Shown here piece after piece: positions 16,839 through 25,681 of a stretch of DNA of 36,682 nucleotides. Location: assembly GCA_025057275.1 (NCBI GenBank), contig JANWXQ010000061.1, positions 1-36,682 on the forward strand. The letters are read 5' to 3'. The notes below the pieces were generated by a model. The model ran no database searches and had not been told where the DNA came from. It saw only the letters and a program-made list of their open reading frames with translations. How positions within the stretch are numbered: position 1 is the first letter of the stretch; every line of letters starts with the position of its first letter. This stretch comes from Chitinophagales bacterium (lineage in GTDB: Bacteria; Bacteroidota; Bacteroidia; Chitinophagales; UBA10324). The translations under genes and the position numbers were made by a program.

Positions 16839-19562
16839 GTGTCGAGACGAATCGGACTACTGGTTTTTGTTTCTTATTCCTTCTGTGCCCAGGGGCAGGT
16901 AGTTACCCAACTGGAGGCTACGTACCGCTACGGTCAGGTATTCATTACGTTCCAGCATAATGGAACTTCCGGGACCTATTTTTTGCTTTACCGTTCGGAA
17001 CAACCCATAACAGCGCCTTCCCAACTGGCCGCCTGCGAATATCTGGGCATGGTAAACCATGAATCGTCGAAAAATCACACGCTGTCGTCCGTAGATGGCA
17101 TGACGCGCTATTTCGTTACGGCCGACCTGGCAACTCCCCTTACAGCCAGCAAAGGTTTGATGGTAACTACCTGCGTGGCCAACAAAGCTTATTACTATGC
17201 TGTAACCCGCCTGAGTGGCGGTTCGGAAGACCTAACCATTGTTCCGGGATCGAATGCGCTGACCAGTCCGGTAAACGAAACGGTAGCCACGCCCAGGCCG
17301 GTGCTTCAGGAAAAGCGCACCATGAGCCAGCAAACCATCATAGACATCTATGTTCAGTTCTTATCGTCGCGAGTTACGCCGAATGGTCCGTTGCGGTTTA
17401 AGGCCGTGAGTCTGGGCTTTTGTTTTGCCGTAAATCCGGGGCAGCTGGCTACAAAACCTGCTCCGCTGTATGTCAATTTTCATGGTGGGGGAGGAAATTT
17501 TATGTCCAACATTACTTCCGGAGGAAAGAAGAAAATTCTACTTAACGTTTCGCATCATTTGCCCAGCGGCGATGTAACGGCCTGGCTGGGCTCCAACCAG
17601 AATTACGATGTCTGGATTCCCACCAACAACACAGTGCCGCCCACATCCGGCTTTAACTTTTTTTACACGCAGACAGCCATTCTGGAAGCCATTCGTTTTG
17701 TGGTGGCCACGTATCAGGCCGATTCCAACCGGGTGCACCTGATTGGCAATTCCAACGGGTCTAACGGTGCCTTCATGCTGGCGCTGGTTTATCCGGAAAA
17801 AATTGCTTCCTGCGAAGTAACCGGAGGCATGTACAACTTCGGTTTTTTGAACGATTACAATCCGGATTGCTCAATGAATTCAGGAAAATACAATCGGGTA
17901 GATGGAGATAACCGCTTTGGCACGGTAGCCGCAAACCTGACTGAGGGCGTGCACATGAAAGGCACGTACGACCTGATCAATGGTCCGGTGCAAGTGCATT
18001 TGCGGCGGGAAACAGATTTTCCGGTATTCAAAGGTTTGAATGGAAAAAACGACAAGCTTATGGGCTGGACGGAAAAGGTGATCTGGTATGATTCGGTAAA
18101 CCGCAACCGCATTGGGGGATACTTTTATTTTGACATGCGCCAGCATGGGGGGGAAGGGCGGTCGTGGAATGCCCTGCCATTTGAGCCGGAACGCTATGCT
18201 ACCAACATTTCGTATCCGGCTTTCAGCTATTGCTCTGCCAATGAAAATCCCGGCGTTGGCAATAACGTCAGCGGCGACTCGGTGGGAAGCATCAATGGTT
18301 ACCTGAACTGGGCAGATCCTGATGCCGATCTGCCGGACAATTGGAAAATACGACTGTTCATGCGCAACCTGGCCACGCTTAATGGGGTGAAGGTTGCTCC
18401 CGACTCCTGCACGGTTGACGTTACTCCGCGTCGAAGACAGCAATTCAAACCGGCACCGGGCACCCCGTTGCTCTGGGAAGTGCGACGTTACGGTCAATTG
18501 GTGCAAAGCGGTTTTCTGGTGTACGAGGGGGGCCTCTTGACCATTCCGGCAGTGAAAGTGTTTAAGGATACCAGCACGCTCAGCATCAGCATAGCGACCG
18601 GTATGCTGAAAACGTATTACCAGGATGCCGATGGGGATGGCTTTGGAAATGCTGCGATCTGGCAACAAGCCTTCTCTGCTCCCAGCGGTTATGTGGAAAA
18701 TGATCAGGATTGCAACGACGGCAATTCGGCTGTTTATCCGGGTGCAACAGAAAGCTGCAACGGCATGGATGACGACTGCGATGGTGTGGTGGATGAGCAA
18801 ACGTTCACGGCGTCCATTACTCCGGCCAATTCGTTTTCGCAATGCGAAGGCACCAAGGTCACCTTTACGGCCAATGAAAGCGGCATGAGCTATCAATGGT
18901 TCCGGAATGAGGTGGCCATTTCGGGGGCTACCAAAAAGAAATACGATTCCAAGGGCTCGGAAGCCGGCACCTACAAGGTGCGTGAGACCAACAGCAGCGG
19001 TTGCACGGCTTTTTCGAATGAGGTAACGTTGACGCGGGTAGAAAAACCCAAGGCCAGCATCAAGGCTGAAGGAAGCCTGAACATTTGCAGCACCGGATCG
19101 GTTACGCTGAAAGCCAAGAACGGCACGGGCACGCAGTGGCAATGGTACAAGAACGATGTAGCCATAGCAGGAGCCACCCAGAAGACCTACGTAGCGACAT
19201 CGGTGGGGCAGTACAAGGTAAAAGTTACCGAGCCGGTGCTGGGCTGTAACAAGACCTCCAAGCCGGTTACGGTTACTTCCTCCTGCCGGCAGCTTGAGAA
19301 CGTGCCTTTTGATGTAAGGGTGGGGCCAAATCCGGCCAACACGGTATTGCAGGTGTACATCAGGTCTGATGTGGAGGAGTGTAGCGGGTTGATGGAATTG
19401 CATACTGTGTCGGGCCATCGGGTAAGACAACAGGCACTTCCCATTCATGGTTGCACCGCTGCGTTAGATTTGCCGGTTCATGATCTGCCCGCAGGGCTCT
19501 ATTGGTTGCAGATCCGCCTCATCGGTTTTTCAAGGGTTATTCCGGTAGAGATAGTCCGTTAA
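16839..19562 (+). CDS. Secreted serine-hydrolase-like protein 2, MopE motif, Ig-like domains, T9SS domain
   Basis: Second tandem paralogue, 907 residues, same architecture as protein 1. Start is GTG 16839 (MSRRIGLLVFVSYSFCAQGQ), a short but acceptable signal peptide; no better ATG lies between it and the conserved Fn3-like domain. Triad: Ser305 in GNSNG, Asp405 in NGKNDKLMGWTEK, His436 in MRQHGG. The oxyanion motif FHGGGG (214-219) is the clearest of the four and resembles the HGGG of carboxylesterases. One MopE-type motif lies at about 599-655 (YYQDADGDGFGN, DDDCDGVVDE), then two Ig-like domains almost identical to those of protein 1, then a T9SS domain (VGPNPANTVL to IPVEIVR). It starts 37 bases after protein 1, suggesting one transcript. 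Confidence 0.84.
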   Translation: MSRRIGLLVFVSYSFCAQGQVVTQLEATYRYGQVFITFQHNGTSGTYFLLYRSEQPITAPSQLAACEYLGMVNHESSKNHTLSSVDGMTRYFVTADLATPLTASKGLMVTTCVANKAYYYAVTRLSGGSEDLTIVPGSNALTSPVNETVATPRPVLQEKRTMSQQTIIDIYVQFLSSRVTPNGPLRFKAVSLGFCFAVNPGQLATKPAPLYVNFHGGGGNFMSNITSGGKKKILLNVSHHLPSGDVTAWLGSNQNYDVWIPTNNTVPPTSGFNFFYTQTAILEAIRFVVATYQADSNRVHLIGNSNGSNGAFMLALVYPEKIASCEVTGGMYNFGFLNDYNPDCSMNSGKYNRVDGDNRFGTVAANLTEGVHMKGTYDLINGPVQVHLRRETDFPVFKGLNGKNDKLMGWTEKVIWYDSVNRNRIGGYFYFDMRQHGGEGRSWNALPFEPERYATNISYPAFSYCSANENPGVGNNVSGDSVGSINGYLNWADPDADLPDNWKIRLFMRNLATLNGVKVAPDSCTVDVTPRRRQQFKPAPGTPLLWEVRRYGQLVQSGFLVYEGGLLTIPAVKVFKDTSTLSISIATGMLKTYYQDADGDGFGNAAIWQQAFSAPSGYVENDQDCNDGNSAVYPGATESCNGMDDDCDGVVDEQTFTASITPANSFSQCEGTKVTFTANESGMSYQWFRNEVAISGATKKKYDSKGSEAGTYKVRETNSSGCTAFSNEVTLTRVEKPKASIKAEGSLNICSTGSVTLKAKNGTGTQWQWYKNDVAIAGATQKTYVATSVGQYKVKVTEPVLGCNKTSKPVTVTSSCRQLENVPFDVRVGPNPANTVLQVYIRSDVEECSGLMELHTVSGHRVRQQALPIHGCTAALDLPVHDLPAGLYWLQIRLIGFSRVIPVEIVR
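18708..19292 (+). repeat. 585-base module nearly identical to 15944-16528 (copy B)
   Basis: Second copy, offset exactly 2764 bases from copy A with no insertions or deletions. Identity ends abruptly at the C-terminal sorting domain (after TGCCGGCAG) and at the start of the CNDGNS part of the MopE motif. Confidence 0.9.
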
Positions 19563-19609
19563 AAATTTTTAGGGAGAAAAATATCCTTCCAGAAGCAACG
19601 AGTAGGATG

Positions 19610-19617
19610 TATATTTG
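19610..19617 (+). promoter_or_regulatory. Candidate -7 box (TATATTTG) inside the esterase array
   Basis: Exact TAnnTTTG match between paralogues 2 and 3. If used, transcription would begin near 19624, which favours ATG 19648 over ATG 19621 as the start of gene 3. No clear -33 TTTG was found. Confidence 0.45.
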
Positions 19618-19647
19618 GTAATGTTCTTATTTTTTTATGTGCAAAAG

Positions 19648-22587
19648 ATGAAACAGCATATGAATCGTATCCTTCTATGGGCGCACCTCTCGTTGATCGC
19701 CGGTTCGGTATGCAAAGGAGCCACCGTAACCGGATTTACCGGATTTTACAGAGACGGACAGGTGTTTTTTACCTGGAACAACACCACGGAAAGTAAGCCG
19801 ACCTACAAATTGTACCGTTCCGTTTCACCCATAACGGCAGGCAGCCAACTCAGCAGTTGCGAATTTCTCGGTATCGTCAAGGAAAATTCTTCGAAGAACT
19901 TTCCCTTATCCAAAGCAGATGGAGTAGACCGGTACTGGGTCATTTCGCCCGGAGGAGCTCCGCTGTCGCCGAACACAGGACTGTTTGTGACCACCTGTGT
20001 GGGCAACGGATATTTTTATTATGCACTGACCGTCGAGCGAAACAGCAACGAAGACAAAAACATCATTCCCGGACAGAATTCCCTGACCGTTCCTATCCTC
20101 GAAACCATTGCACCGCCAAAACCTGTTTTGCAGGAAGTGCGCATCATCAACGGTAAGCCTATTGATATATACGGAGAATTTATCACCAGTCAGACCCAGG
20201 CTGGGGGAGCGCTGGAGATGATGGCCGGCTGGAACGGCGGCTGTTTTGCCGTTAATCCGAACAGTGCCTCTGCTCCGGTGCCTCTGTATGTGTATTTCCG
20301 CCCGGGGGGCACTTCCTTTCTCAACAAAGTTTCGGAGACAGACCAAAACGAAATCCGCCTCAACCTGGATGACCTGTTTCCCAGTGGCGAATCCAGTGTT
20401 TGGCTGGGTACCCACCCCTCATACGATCCCTTTGTAAAAAAGAACAACAGCATTTTTCCGACCTCAGGCTATGTGTATTTGTACACATTGCAACGTGTGC
20501 GTCGCATCATCCAGTTTGTCAGGCAACAGTATCCGGTGGACAGCACGCGAATCATGCTGGAAGGCATTTCGTTCGGTGCAGTGGGGGCCTTGTTTTATGC
20601 ATTGGCTTATCCGCAGGAAGTGGCTGCCGTTAGTTTGACCGGTGGCATCTTCAATTTCGGATTTCAGAACGATTACCAGCCGGAGTGTACCATGAATTCA
20701 GGTAAGAAAAACCGGCTGGACGGTAGCCGAAAGCTGGGCGCCGTAGAAACGAACCTCATGGAATGGTATAGCCAGATGTCGATTTACGATTACCTGAACG
20801 CCTGTTTGCGCATTCATCAGCTCCGAGAAACAGATGGGCCTTTTTTTAACAGTATAAACGGCAAAAGAGATGAAATGCTGGGATGGACAGAGAAAGTAAC
20901 CTGGTATGATTCGGCTAATGCCAACCGGTTGGGAGGATTTTTCTATTTCGATATGCGGGAACACAACGGCGACGGTTCGGGTTGGACTCAAACCAAGCTG
21001 GATATGTTCCGTTTCCGTACCAATCTGTCGTATCCGGCTTTTTCGTATTGCTCCATTAACGACAATCCGGGCAATGGCAATGGCTACCACGGCGACACCA
21101 TAGGGACTATAAACGGGCACTTGGATTGGAAAGACAACCTTACCGATCAGCCCGACCTCTGGGCAATCAAGTTATATGTTCGTAATCGCAATACGGTTTA
21201 CGGCACAAAAACTGCCCCCGACTCCTGCACGGTGGATGTTACTGCCCGGCGTCGCCAGCAGTTCAAGCCGCCGGCCGGCGCAACGCTGCAATGGGAAGTG
21301 CGTCGTAACGGTCAGGTGGTTCAATCCGGCACCATGGTGTACACCGGCGGCTTGTTAACCGTTCCGGGAGTAAAGGTGTATAAGGACACCAGCCGGCTCA
21401 GCATCAGCATCGTTCAGGCCGCACAGGTGAATTTTTATCAGGATAACGATGGCGATGGATTCGGAAATATTTTCATGCGAATCAAAGCCACTAACCAGCC
21501 TGCAGGGTATGTAGCCGACAGCAGCGACTGCAACGACAATAACGCCCTGATTTATCCTTCAGCCCCAGAATGGTGTAACGGCATGGACGACAACTGCAAC
21601 GGCATCATAGATGAAGGGGTTCAGCAACGGTTTTATGCCGATGCGGATGGCGATGGATTCGGGAATCTTTCTGTCCGCATTTGGTCCTGTGCCCCGCCTG
21701 CAGGGTATGTAGCTGACAGCAGCGACTGCAACGACAACAATACAGCCATTCACCCTTTAGCCGCTGAAGTGTGCAACGGTACTGACGATAACTGCAACGC
21801 TATGGTTGACGAAGGGGTTCCCCCGGCTTCCATTACGCCGGCAGGAACAGTTCTGGCCTGCTCAGGCAGCAGCGTTACCCTTACGGCCAATGCCGGAAGC
21901 GGCCTGTTATACCAATGGTTTAAGGATGGCGTGGCTCAGGCTGGAAAGACCAAGCAGACGCTCAAAGTCAGTGGCAGTAATGCCGGAAGCTATCAGGTGC
22001 GCGTACATACCGCTCAGGGATGTACCACCCTTTCGGAAGCTACACTAATCCAACGGGTGGAAAAACCTAAAGCTTCCATCAAGGTGGAAGGCGATTTGAA
22101 CATTTGCGCAACAGGTTCAGTGACCTTAAAGGCCAGGGACGGCAGCGGAACCCAATGGCAGTGGTACAAAAACGATGTGGCCATAGCCGGTGCCACACAA
22201 CAGTCCTACACAGCCACATCGGTGGGGCAATACAAGGTCAAGGTTACCGAACCGGTTTTGGGATGCCATAAAACTTCTTCGCCGGTGACTGTTACGTCCA
22301 GTTGCCGGCTGATCAGCGAACAAAAGCCTTTTGTGGTTTCCGTAATGCCGAATCCGGCCACAACCCATCTCTTGCTGACCGTGCAAAGTCAGCCGGTGCC
22401 GGAAGCATTGGCATCCGTTGGGCTGTTTTCGCTGACAGGGGTCAGGATTTTGCAGCAACAGCATCTGATTGGTGCACCTACCGAAGTCATCCGGCTTTTA
22501 CTGCCTGAACTGCCGCCAGGAATGTATTTTCTGGAAGTTCGCTTCAACGATTACAGCCAAAGGCTTGCCGTGGAAATTCATCGCTAA
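19648..22587 (+). CDS. Secreted serine-hydrolase-like protein 3, two MopE motifs, Ig-like domains, T9SS domain
   Basis: Third tandem paralogue, about 979 residues. ATG 19648 (MKQHMNRILLWAHLSLIAGS) gives a normal signal peptide and lies after a TATATTTG box; ATG 19621 is possible and would add nine residues. Architecture as in proteins 1 and 2, but with two consecutive MopE-type motifs (FYQDNDGDGFGN with DDNCNGIIDE, then FYADADGDGFGN with DDNCNAMVDE). Triad: Ser308 in GISFG, Asp408 in NGKRDEMLGWTEK, His439 in MREHNG. The oxyanion segment reads YFRPGGTSF instead of HxGG, a possible loss or change of activity. The T9SS domain starts at MPNPATTHLL and ends LAVEIHR. Catalytic-domain sequence is closest to protein 4 (both have FNFGFQNDYQP). 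Confidence 0.83.
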   Translation: MKQHMNRILLWAHLSLIAGSVCKGATVTGFTGFYRDGQVFFTWNNTTESKPTYKLYRSVSPITAGSQLSSCEFLGIVKENSSKNFPLSKADGVDRYWVISPGGAPLSPNTGLFVTTCVGNGYFYYALTVERNSNEDKNIIPGQNSLTVPILETIAPPKPVLQEVRIINGKPIDIYGEFITSQTQAGGALEMMAGWNGGCFAVNPNSASAPVPLYVYFRPGGTSFLNKVSETDQNEIRLNLDDLFPSGESSVWLGTHPSYDPFVKKNNSIFPTSGYVYLYTLQRVRRIIQFVRQQYPVDSTRIMLEGISFGAVGALFYALAYPQEVAAVSLTGGIFNFGFQNDYQPECTMNSGKKNRLDGSRKLGAVETNLMEWYSQMSIYDYLNACLRIHQLRETDGPFFNSINGKRDEMLGWTEKVTWYDSANANRLGGFFYFDMREHNGDGSGWTQTKLDMFRFRTNLSYPAFSYCSINDNPGNGNGYHGDTIGTINGHLDWKDNLTDQPDLWAIKLYVRNRNTVYGTKTAPDSCTVDVTARRRQQFKPPAGATLQWEVRRNGQVVQSGTMVYTGGLLTVPGVKVYKDTSRLSISIVQAAQVNFYQDNDGDGFGNIFMRIKATNQPAGYVADSSDCNDNNALIYPSAPEWCNGMDDNCNGIIDEGVQQRFYADADGDGFGNLSVRIWSCAPPAGYVADSSDCNDNNTAIHPLAAEVCNGTDDNCNAMVDEGVPPASITPAGTVLACSGSSVTLTANAGSGLLYQWFKDGVAQAGKTKQTLKVSGSNAGSYQVRVHTAQGCTTLSEATLIQRVEKPKASIKVEGDLNICATGSVTLKARDGSGTQWQWYKNDVAIAGATQQSYTATSVGQYKVKVTEPVLGCHKTSSPVTVTSSCRLISEQKPFVVSVMPNPATTHLLLTVQSQPVPEALASVGLFSLTGVRILQQQHLIGAPTEVIRLLLPELPPGMYFLEVRFNDYSQRLAVEIHR

Positions 22588-22651
22588 GTCTGTTTCCCTT
22601 TCTTTTATTGGAATTGCGGAAATTTACCAGAGCAACCAAAATGCTTTAGGC

Positions 22652-25576
22652 TTGCCCTCTTCTTTCTCCAAAAGAATTGTTGCCTGGGTAGTCGCTTGGT
22701 TGATGGCCTGCTCATGGGTCCAGGCCGGCATTGTAACCGGGCTTTCGGCAACTTACCGAAACGGTCAGGTGTTTTTTACCTGGAACAACACCAACGACAA
22801 CAAGCCGATTTACAAATTATATCGTTCCACAAGCCCCATTACCTCTGGCAGTCAGCTCAGCAGCTGCGAATTTCTGGGAATAACCAATGAAACGTCTGCA
22901 AAAAATTATAATTTATCAGCAGCCGACGGAACCGATCGGTATTGGGTAATTGAACCCAACGGCAATCCGCTTCCTTCCAGCAAAGGTTTGTTCGTAACCA
23001 CCTCGGTGCTCAACGGATATTTTTATTATGCGGTCACGGTAACGGTAAACAATGTGGAAGATCAGACCATCGTTCCGGGCAGCAATTCGTTGGTGGTGCC
23101 GGTTTACGAAACCGTTGAGCAGCCGCAGCCGTTTTTGTTAGAAACGCGACTGATTAACGGTAAACAGGTGGACGTGTACGGAGATTTTCTGACCAGTCAG
23201 TTTGCGGCTTACGGACCTTTACAGATGAAAGCCGGCTGGATGGGTTATTGTTTTGCTGTCTTTCGTAACAATGCCACTCAGCCCGTTCCCCTGTACGTTT
23301 TCTTTCATGCCGGAGGCTCGAATTTTATGGATCGAATCACAGAGGTTTCGGGTAACGAAATCCGGCTGAATGTTGAAGATTACTTCCCCAGCAATGAGAA
23401 CAGCGGCTGGCTGGGCACCCATCCTTCATATGACCCATTTAAAAAGAAGAACAACACCGTAGCCCCGACCAGTGGCTATAACTACTTCTACTCCATGCTG
23501 CGCATCCGGCGCACTATTGATTTTGTGGTCCGAAATTACCCGGTAGATACCACCTGCATCAGTCTGGAGGGCACTTCCTTTGGCTCCAATGGCGCCCTAT
23601 TTTTTGCTTTGACGTATCCGGAATTGGTGGCTTCCGTTCGGGTGAGTGGCGGCATTTTCAACTTCGGGTTCCAGAATGATTATCAGCCCAACTGCACGAT
23701 GAATACCGGAAAGAAAAACCGGCTGGATGGTGATAAGAAACTGGGCACTGCAGCTTCCAATCTCACCGAATGGTATTTTCAGCAGCCCACTTACGATTTG
23801 CTGAATGCCTGTCTGCAGGTGCACTTGCGGCGGCACACCGACTGGCCGGTGATCTTCAGTATCAACGGGAAGCGCGACGATCTGATCGGATGGACCGAAA
23901 AAATTGCCTGGTATGACTCCGTCAATTCCAATGCCGTGGGCGGCTACTATTTTTTTGACCTGCGTAAACACAGCGGAGAAGGAAAAACCTGGCACCAGCT
24001 GCCGTTTGATGCATTTCGCTATCGAACCAATGTCTCATATCCGGCCTTTTCCAACTGTTCCGCCAATGAAGATCCGGGCCAGGGCAACGACGTGACCGGC
24101 GACAGCGTAGGTTCGGTAAATGGCTACCTGGATTGGAGCAATCCCCTGTCCGATGATTCGCTGCAATGGCAGATCAAGATTTTCATGCGCGATTTGCCTA
24201 CCATCAACGGCAGCAAGGTTGCTCCGGATTCCTGCACCGTTGACCTGACGCCGCGGCGCAGACAGGGCTTTCGGCCTGCGCCGGGGTCTTGGGTGCGCTG
24301 GCAGGTACATCATCACGGGAACCTCGTGCAGGATGACACTTTGATTTATGAGCAGGGGTTGCTTACGTTCCGTGGAGTAAAAATTTTTAAGGATACCGTT
24401 CTCTTTACTGCTATGTTGTTGCCCGTTGGTTCAGCACAACGCTACTACCAGGATAACGATGGCGATGGATTCGGAAATGTGAATTCCTGGGTATTGGCAG
24501 CAAGTCAACCGCTCGGCTATGTGGCCGATAGCTCTGATTGTAACGACACCAATGCAGCCATTCATCCGCAGGCCGGCGAATTATGTAACGGAGTTGACGA
24601 TAACTGCAACGGCACAGCAGATGAAGGCCTGTTGACCCGATTCTATGCTGATGCAGATGGTGATGGCTACGGCAATGTCAGCGTGTATCTGGTTTCCTGT
24701 ACGTTGCCATCCGGTTATGTGACCGATAGCAGCGACTGCAACGACGGGAACGCAGCCATTCATCCGCAGGCCGGCGAACTATGCAACGGAGTTGACGACA
24801 ACTGCAACGGCACAGCAGATGACGGAATTCCTCCGGCCACCGTCACGCCGTCGGGTACTGTACAGGCCTGCAACGGCGTATCGGTTACGCTTACAGCCAA
24901 TGCCGGAAGCGGGTTGTTCTACCAATGGTATAAAGACGGAGCAACCCTGACGGGCAAAACCAAACAGACCTATAAGGTACCGGGCAAAAATGCGGGCAGT
25001 TATCAGGTGCGGGTACACACGGCACAGGGGTGCACCACCTGGTCGGCAGCCACTGTTCTGCAGCGCATTGACAAACCCAAAGCAAGCATAAAAGCCGAAG
25101 GCAGCCTGGACATTTGCGCCGCAGGATCCGTTACTCTAAGAGCTAAAGACGGCACCGGCACGCAGTGGCAATGGTACCGCAACAACGAAGCTATAGCTGG
25201 TGCAACGCAAAAGACGTATGTGGCCACAACTATCGGTCAGTATAAAGTACAGGTTACAGAACCGGTTTTGGGGTGCACCAACACATCGTCGCCGGTAACG
25301 GTTTCTTCTTCCTGCCGATGGAGTACAGGTAGTGAACTGGTACAGTTGGCCGTTTATCCACAACCTGCTGATGAGGTGTTGTATTTGAATGTAACGGGTG
25401 CCCCAGTCCAACATTGGCATATGGAACTGCTTAATGCGCATGCTCAAACATTAATGCAACTGGCTGGTGATGGTACACGTTTTGCCTTGGACATCAGCAA
25501 CCTGCCGGCCGGCTATTACATTGTAATAATGCGCAGCAAAGAGCACCTGCTGGTGAAGCCATTGGTCATACATTGA
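22652..25576 (+). CDS. Secreted serine-hydrolase-like protein 4, two MopE motifs, Ig-like domains, T9SS domain
   Basis: Fourth tandem paralogue, about 974 residues with the start used here. The start is unclear: no in-frame ATG lies between the stop of gene 3 and the middle of the signal peptide. TTG 22652 gives LPSSFSKRIVAWVVAWLMA, a proper signal peptide; the in-frame ATG 22703 would be too short, and an ATG at 22641 is out of frame. Triad: Ser309 in GTSFG, Asp409 in NGKRDDLIGWTEK, His440 in LRKHSG; FHAGGS is the oxyanion candidate. Two MopE-type motifs (YYQDNDGDGFGN and FYADADGDGYGN) share an almost identical CNGVDDNCNGTAD part, so the second may be a recent copy. Two Ig-like domains and a T9SS domain (VYPQPADEVL to VKPLVIH) follow. 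Confidence 0.82.
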   Translation: MPSSFSKRIVAWVVAWLMACSWVQAGIVTGLSATYRNGQVFFTWNNTNDNKPIYKLYRSTSPITSGSQLSSCEFLGITNETSAKNYNLSAADGTDRYWVIEPNGNPLPSSKGLFVTTSVLNGYFYYAVTVTVNNVEDQTIVPGSNSLVVPVYETVEQPQPFLLETRLINGKQVDVYGDFLTSQFAAYGPLQMKAGWMGYCFAVFRNNATQPVPLYVFFHAGGSNFMDRITEVSGNEIRLNVEDYFPSNENSGWLGTHPSYDPFKKKNNTVAPTSGYNYFYSMLRIRRTIDFVVRNYPVDTTCISLEGTSFGSNGALFFALTYPELVASVRVSGGIFNFGFQNDYQPNCTMNTGKKNRLDGDKKLGTAASNLTEWYFQQPTYDLLNACLQVHLRRHTDWPVIFSINGKRDDLIGWTEKIAWYDSVNSNAVGGYYFFDLRKHSGEGKTWHQLPFDAFRYRTNVSYPAFSNCSANEDPGQGNDVTGDSVGSVNGYLDWSNPLSDDSLQWQIKIFMRDLPTINGSKVAPDSCTVDLTPRRRQGFRPAPGSWVRWQVHHHGNLVQDDTLIYEQGLLTFRGVKIFKDTVLFTAMLLPVGSAQRYYQDNDGDGFGNVNSWVLAASQPLGYVADSSDCNDTNAAIHPQAGELCNGVDDNCNGTADEGLLTRFYADADGDGYGNVSVYLVSCTLPSGYVTDSSDCNDGNAAIHPQAGELCNGVDDNCNGTADDGIPPATVTPSGTVQACNGVSVTLTANAGSGLFYQWYKDGATLTGKTKQTYKVPGKNAGSYQVRVHTAQGCTTWSAATVLQRIDKPKASIKAEGSLDICAAGSVTLRAKDGTGTQWQWYRNNEAIAGATQKTYVATTIGQYKVQVTEPVLGCTNTSSPVTVSSSCRWSTGSELVQLAVYPQPADEVLYLNVTGAPVQHWHMELLNAHAQTLMQLAGDGTRFALDISNLPAGYYIVIMRSKEHLLVKPLVIH
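24551..24624 (+). repeat. 74-base near-identical internal repeat, copy 1
   Basis: Encodes NAAIHPQAGELCNGVDDNCNGTADE. The second copy begins 198 bases downstream (66 codons) with only a few base differences (such as TTATGTAAC against CTATGCAAC), so the MopE-type motif was duplicated in tandem. Confidence 0.85.
24749..24822 (+). repeat. 74-base near-identical internal repeat, copy 2
   Basis: Second copy of the MopE-motif segment in protein 4, in the same frame, 198 bases after the first; its last acidic residue is Asp instead of Glu. Confidence 0.85.
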
Positions 25577-25681
25577 CCCTTATAAGCAGCCAACCGTTGG
25601 CAGGTGTATGAAAAATGCGCCAACGGCCAGCGCCGTACGAATTCGCCGCTAATTTCGTTGCCCAATGCAGCAAGAGGATTT

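Noticed and set aside
17880-19448. Long antisense open frame (522 codons) opposite esterase-like gene 2
   Set aside because: It lies wholly inside a well-supported gene on the other strand, has low-complexity Arg/His/Ile-rich content, and a similar shadow appears opposite gene 1, as expected from shared codon use.
22469-22651. N-terminal extension of esterase-like gene 4 overlapping gene 3
   Set aside because: The extra 61 residues overlap the T9SS domain of gene 3 by about 120 bases and would bury the signal peptide.
25589-25601. Perfect inverted repeat GCCAACCGTTGGC downstream of the esterase array
   Set aside because: The one-base loop and absence of a T-run rule out a terminator; as an operator it has no second copy to support it.
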